DNA from: Maridesulfovibrio sp.
GTDB lineage: Bacteria > Desulfobacterota > Desulfovibrionia > Desulfovibrionales > Desulfovibrionaceae
Direction: 5' to 3'
NCBI RefSeq assembly: GCF_963676065.1
Contig: NZ_OY780933.1
Span: forward strand, 62,001-126,000
Length of the DNA stretch: 64,000 nucleotides
Shown here: piece after piece, positions 62,695-64,000 of the stretch
How positions within the stretch are numbered: position 1 is the stretch's first letter
Layout of the letters: each line of letters opens with the position of its first letter
Made by a program: the position numbers and the translations under genes
The notes under the pieces: model-generated
Database searches by the model: none
What the model was told of the DNA's origin: nothing
Seen by the model: the letters and a program-made list of their open reading frames with translations, nothing else

Positions 62695-64000
62695 GTGGAG
62701 ATCAAACGCCCGTGGCTGGATCATTACGATCCGGAAGTGCCCCAGACTGTGGATTTTAAAAATAGGCCGGTATTTGAATATCTGGACCTGACTGCGGAAA
62801 AATGGCCGAAACGTAAGGCCATCGAATTCCAGAACTGGTCGATCACATACGAAAAACTGAGACGCGAAGTAGAAATAATGGCGGCCAATCTGCGCAAGCT
62901 CGGTATCGAGCAGGGCGACAGGGTTGCTATCATGCTGCCCAATACTCCGCAGATGATCATGACCTATTTCGCAATTCTCAAAGCAGGGGCTATCGTAACC
63001 CTGACCAACCCGCTTTATATGGAAACCGAAATCGTTCACCAGCTCAATGATTCCGGTGCCAAGATGCTCATCACCATCGATATGCTCTGGTCAAAAGTGG
63101 AAAAACTGCGCGATCAACTCCCCGTGCGGAAATATCTGGTCACCCAGATTTCGGATACCCTCAAGTTCCCCCTTAACTGGCTCTACAGATTAAAACGGAT
63201 GCGGGAACAAAGTTCTCCGAAAGTACCCTACAATGAGTCCTCAATTCTAAAATGGAACACCCTGAGAGCAGGGAAAGACCGCTACAGCGCATCAAATATC
63301 AGGCCGGAAGACACCGCCCTGCTGCAATATACAGGTGGCACAACCGGACTTTCCAAAGGTTGCAACCTGACTCATGCCAACCTCGGCGCGAATATGCAGC
63401 AGGCCCACGCCATGCTCAGCCATCTCGGTGATGATAAGGAAATTGTGTTGGGTATTCTGCCTTATTTCCACATCTACGGCCTGACTGTATGCCTCAACTT
63501 TCCTACCCTCCTCGGCGCGACTATGGTTCCTTTCCCGCGCTACGTGCCCCTTGATGTGCTCAAAACCATGCACAAATTAAAGCCGACCCTGTTCCCTGGA
63601 GCACCGGCGCTCTACATTTCCCTGCTGCAACAGAAAGAGCTGAGCAAATATGACGTAAAATCTGTTAAGTACTGTCTTTCCGGTTCCTCACCAATGCCGG
63701 TTGAAGCTATCAAACAGTTCAAGGAAGTTTTCGGAGCTACGATTATTGAAGGATTCGGCCTGACTGAAGCGTCCCCGGTAACTCACCTCAACCCGCTTAT
63801 TGGCAAAAAGAAACCCGGTTCAATTGGTATGCCCTTACCTTCTACCGATGCCGCCATTGTTGATATGGAAGTCGGCAGTGTGCAGCTGCCTCCCGGAAAA
63901 ATGGGTGAACTGGTGGTCCGCGGCCCGCAGGTTATGAAGGGTTACTATAATAAAGCCGATGAAACCGCCGGAACACTGCGTAACGGCTGGCTCTACACCG
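62695..64000 (+). CDS. Long-chain acyl-CoA synthetase / AMP-dependent ligase (partial)
   Basis: Open from the GTG at 62695 (GGAAGG upstream) to the window end, 435 residues visible. It begins VEIKRPWLDHYDPEVPQTVD. ANL-superfamily motifs: P-loop-like YTGGTTGLSKGCNLTH near residue 213, LPYFHIYGLTV near 256, GFGLTEASPVTHLNP near 352 and GELVVRGPQVMKGYYNK near 402. It activates fatty acids to acyl-AMP and acyl-CoA. The catalytic Lys domain lies beyond the window. The fatty-acid chain length cannot be read. Confidence 0.93.
   Translation, partial: MEIKRPWLDHYDPEVPQTVDFKNRPVFEYLDLTAEKWPKRKAIEFQNWSITYEKLRREVEIMAANLRKLGIEQGDRVAIMLPNTPQMIMTYFAILKAGAIVTLTNPLYMETEIVHQLNDSGAKMLITIDMLWSKVEKLRDQLPVRKYLVTQISDTLKFPLNWLYRLKRMREQSSPKVPYNESSILKWNTLRAGKDRYSASNIRPEDTALLQYTGGTTGLSKGCNLTHANLGANMQQAHAMLSHLGDDKEIVLGILPYFHIYGLTVCLNFPTLLGATMVPFPRYVPLDVLKTMHKLKPTLFPGAPALYISLLQQKELSKYDVKSVKYCLSGSSPMPVEAIKQFKEVFGATIIEGFGLTEASPVTHLNPLIGKKKPGSIGMPLPSTDAAIVDMEVGSVQLPPGKMGELVVRGPQVMKGYYNKADETAGTLRNGWLYT

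Overview
The window looks like chromosomal DNA of a marine sulfate-reducing deltaproteobacterium of the Desulfovibrionaceae, closest in style to Maridesulfovibrio/Desulfovibrio. The direct evidence is dsrA-dsrB-dsrD (dissimilatory sulfite reductase), two tetraheme cytochromes c3, a siroheme-decarboxylase (Ahb) gene for the alternative heme route, futalosine-type menaquinone synthesis and moderate G+C. The genus is an inference. It appears to be core chromosome: I see no transposase, integrase, CRISPR array, rRNA or tRNA.

Layout. 1-8.7 kb: end of an ABC-F ATPase, a TrkH/TrkA potassium system, a TPR protein, a glutaminyl cyclase and a 1418-residue acyl-CoA dehydratase activase fusion. 8.8-16.6 kb: envelope genes (protease lipoprotein, TraT-like lipoprotein, FecR-RTX protein, lgt). 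16.6-22.3 kb: dsrA-dsrB-dsrD, with a cobyrinate-diamide-synthase-like gene (probably dsrN) behind a terminator and a divergent YkgJ-type gene. 22.4-29.7 kb: carbon metabolism, with serine dehydratase, PEP carboxykinase and a sodium-pumping oxaloacetate decarboxylase (oadA-oadG-oadB). 29.7-33.8 kb: two small membrane genes (one FeoB-associated Cys-rich), a cobalamin-riboswitch-like region, a lone CbiM, a MATE exporter and HU. 34-36 kb: groES-groEL. 36.3-48.8 kb: a PHP/glycosyltransferase fusion; a minus-strand run of nucleotide-sugar dehydrogenase, futalosine hydrolase, polyprenyl synthase, HDOD-GGDEF and PurSL; then a small gene with menG. 49-56.5 kb: acidic repeat protein, two cytochromes c3, cobJ, cbiG, hemL and an Ahb subunit, that is, tetrapyrrole synthesis next to hemoproteins. 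56.6-58.6 kb: NrfH/NapC-type quinol dehydrogenase plus an octaheme HAO-like cytochrome. 58.7-64 kb: LpdD-like protein, gpsA, lipoproteins, cheV and the start of an acyl-CoA ligase.

How it fits together: siroheme feeds both DsrAB (probably after amidation by DsrN) and heme via Ahb for the many c-type cytochromes. Menaquinone genes (mqnB, polyprenyl synthase, menG) supply the quinol that the NrfH-like protein would oxidise to drive the HAO-like enzyme. OadABG and PEP carboxykinase form a C3/C4 node. The least explained items are the NrfH-HAO pair, a 38-codon leader ORF with a GC hairpin before the menG operon, a dispersed inverted repeat flanking hemL, the dehydratase-activase fusion and the acidic repeat protein beside the cytochromes.
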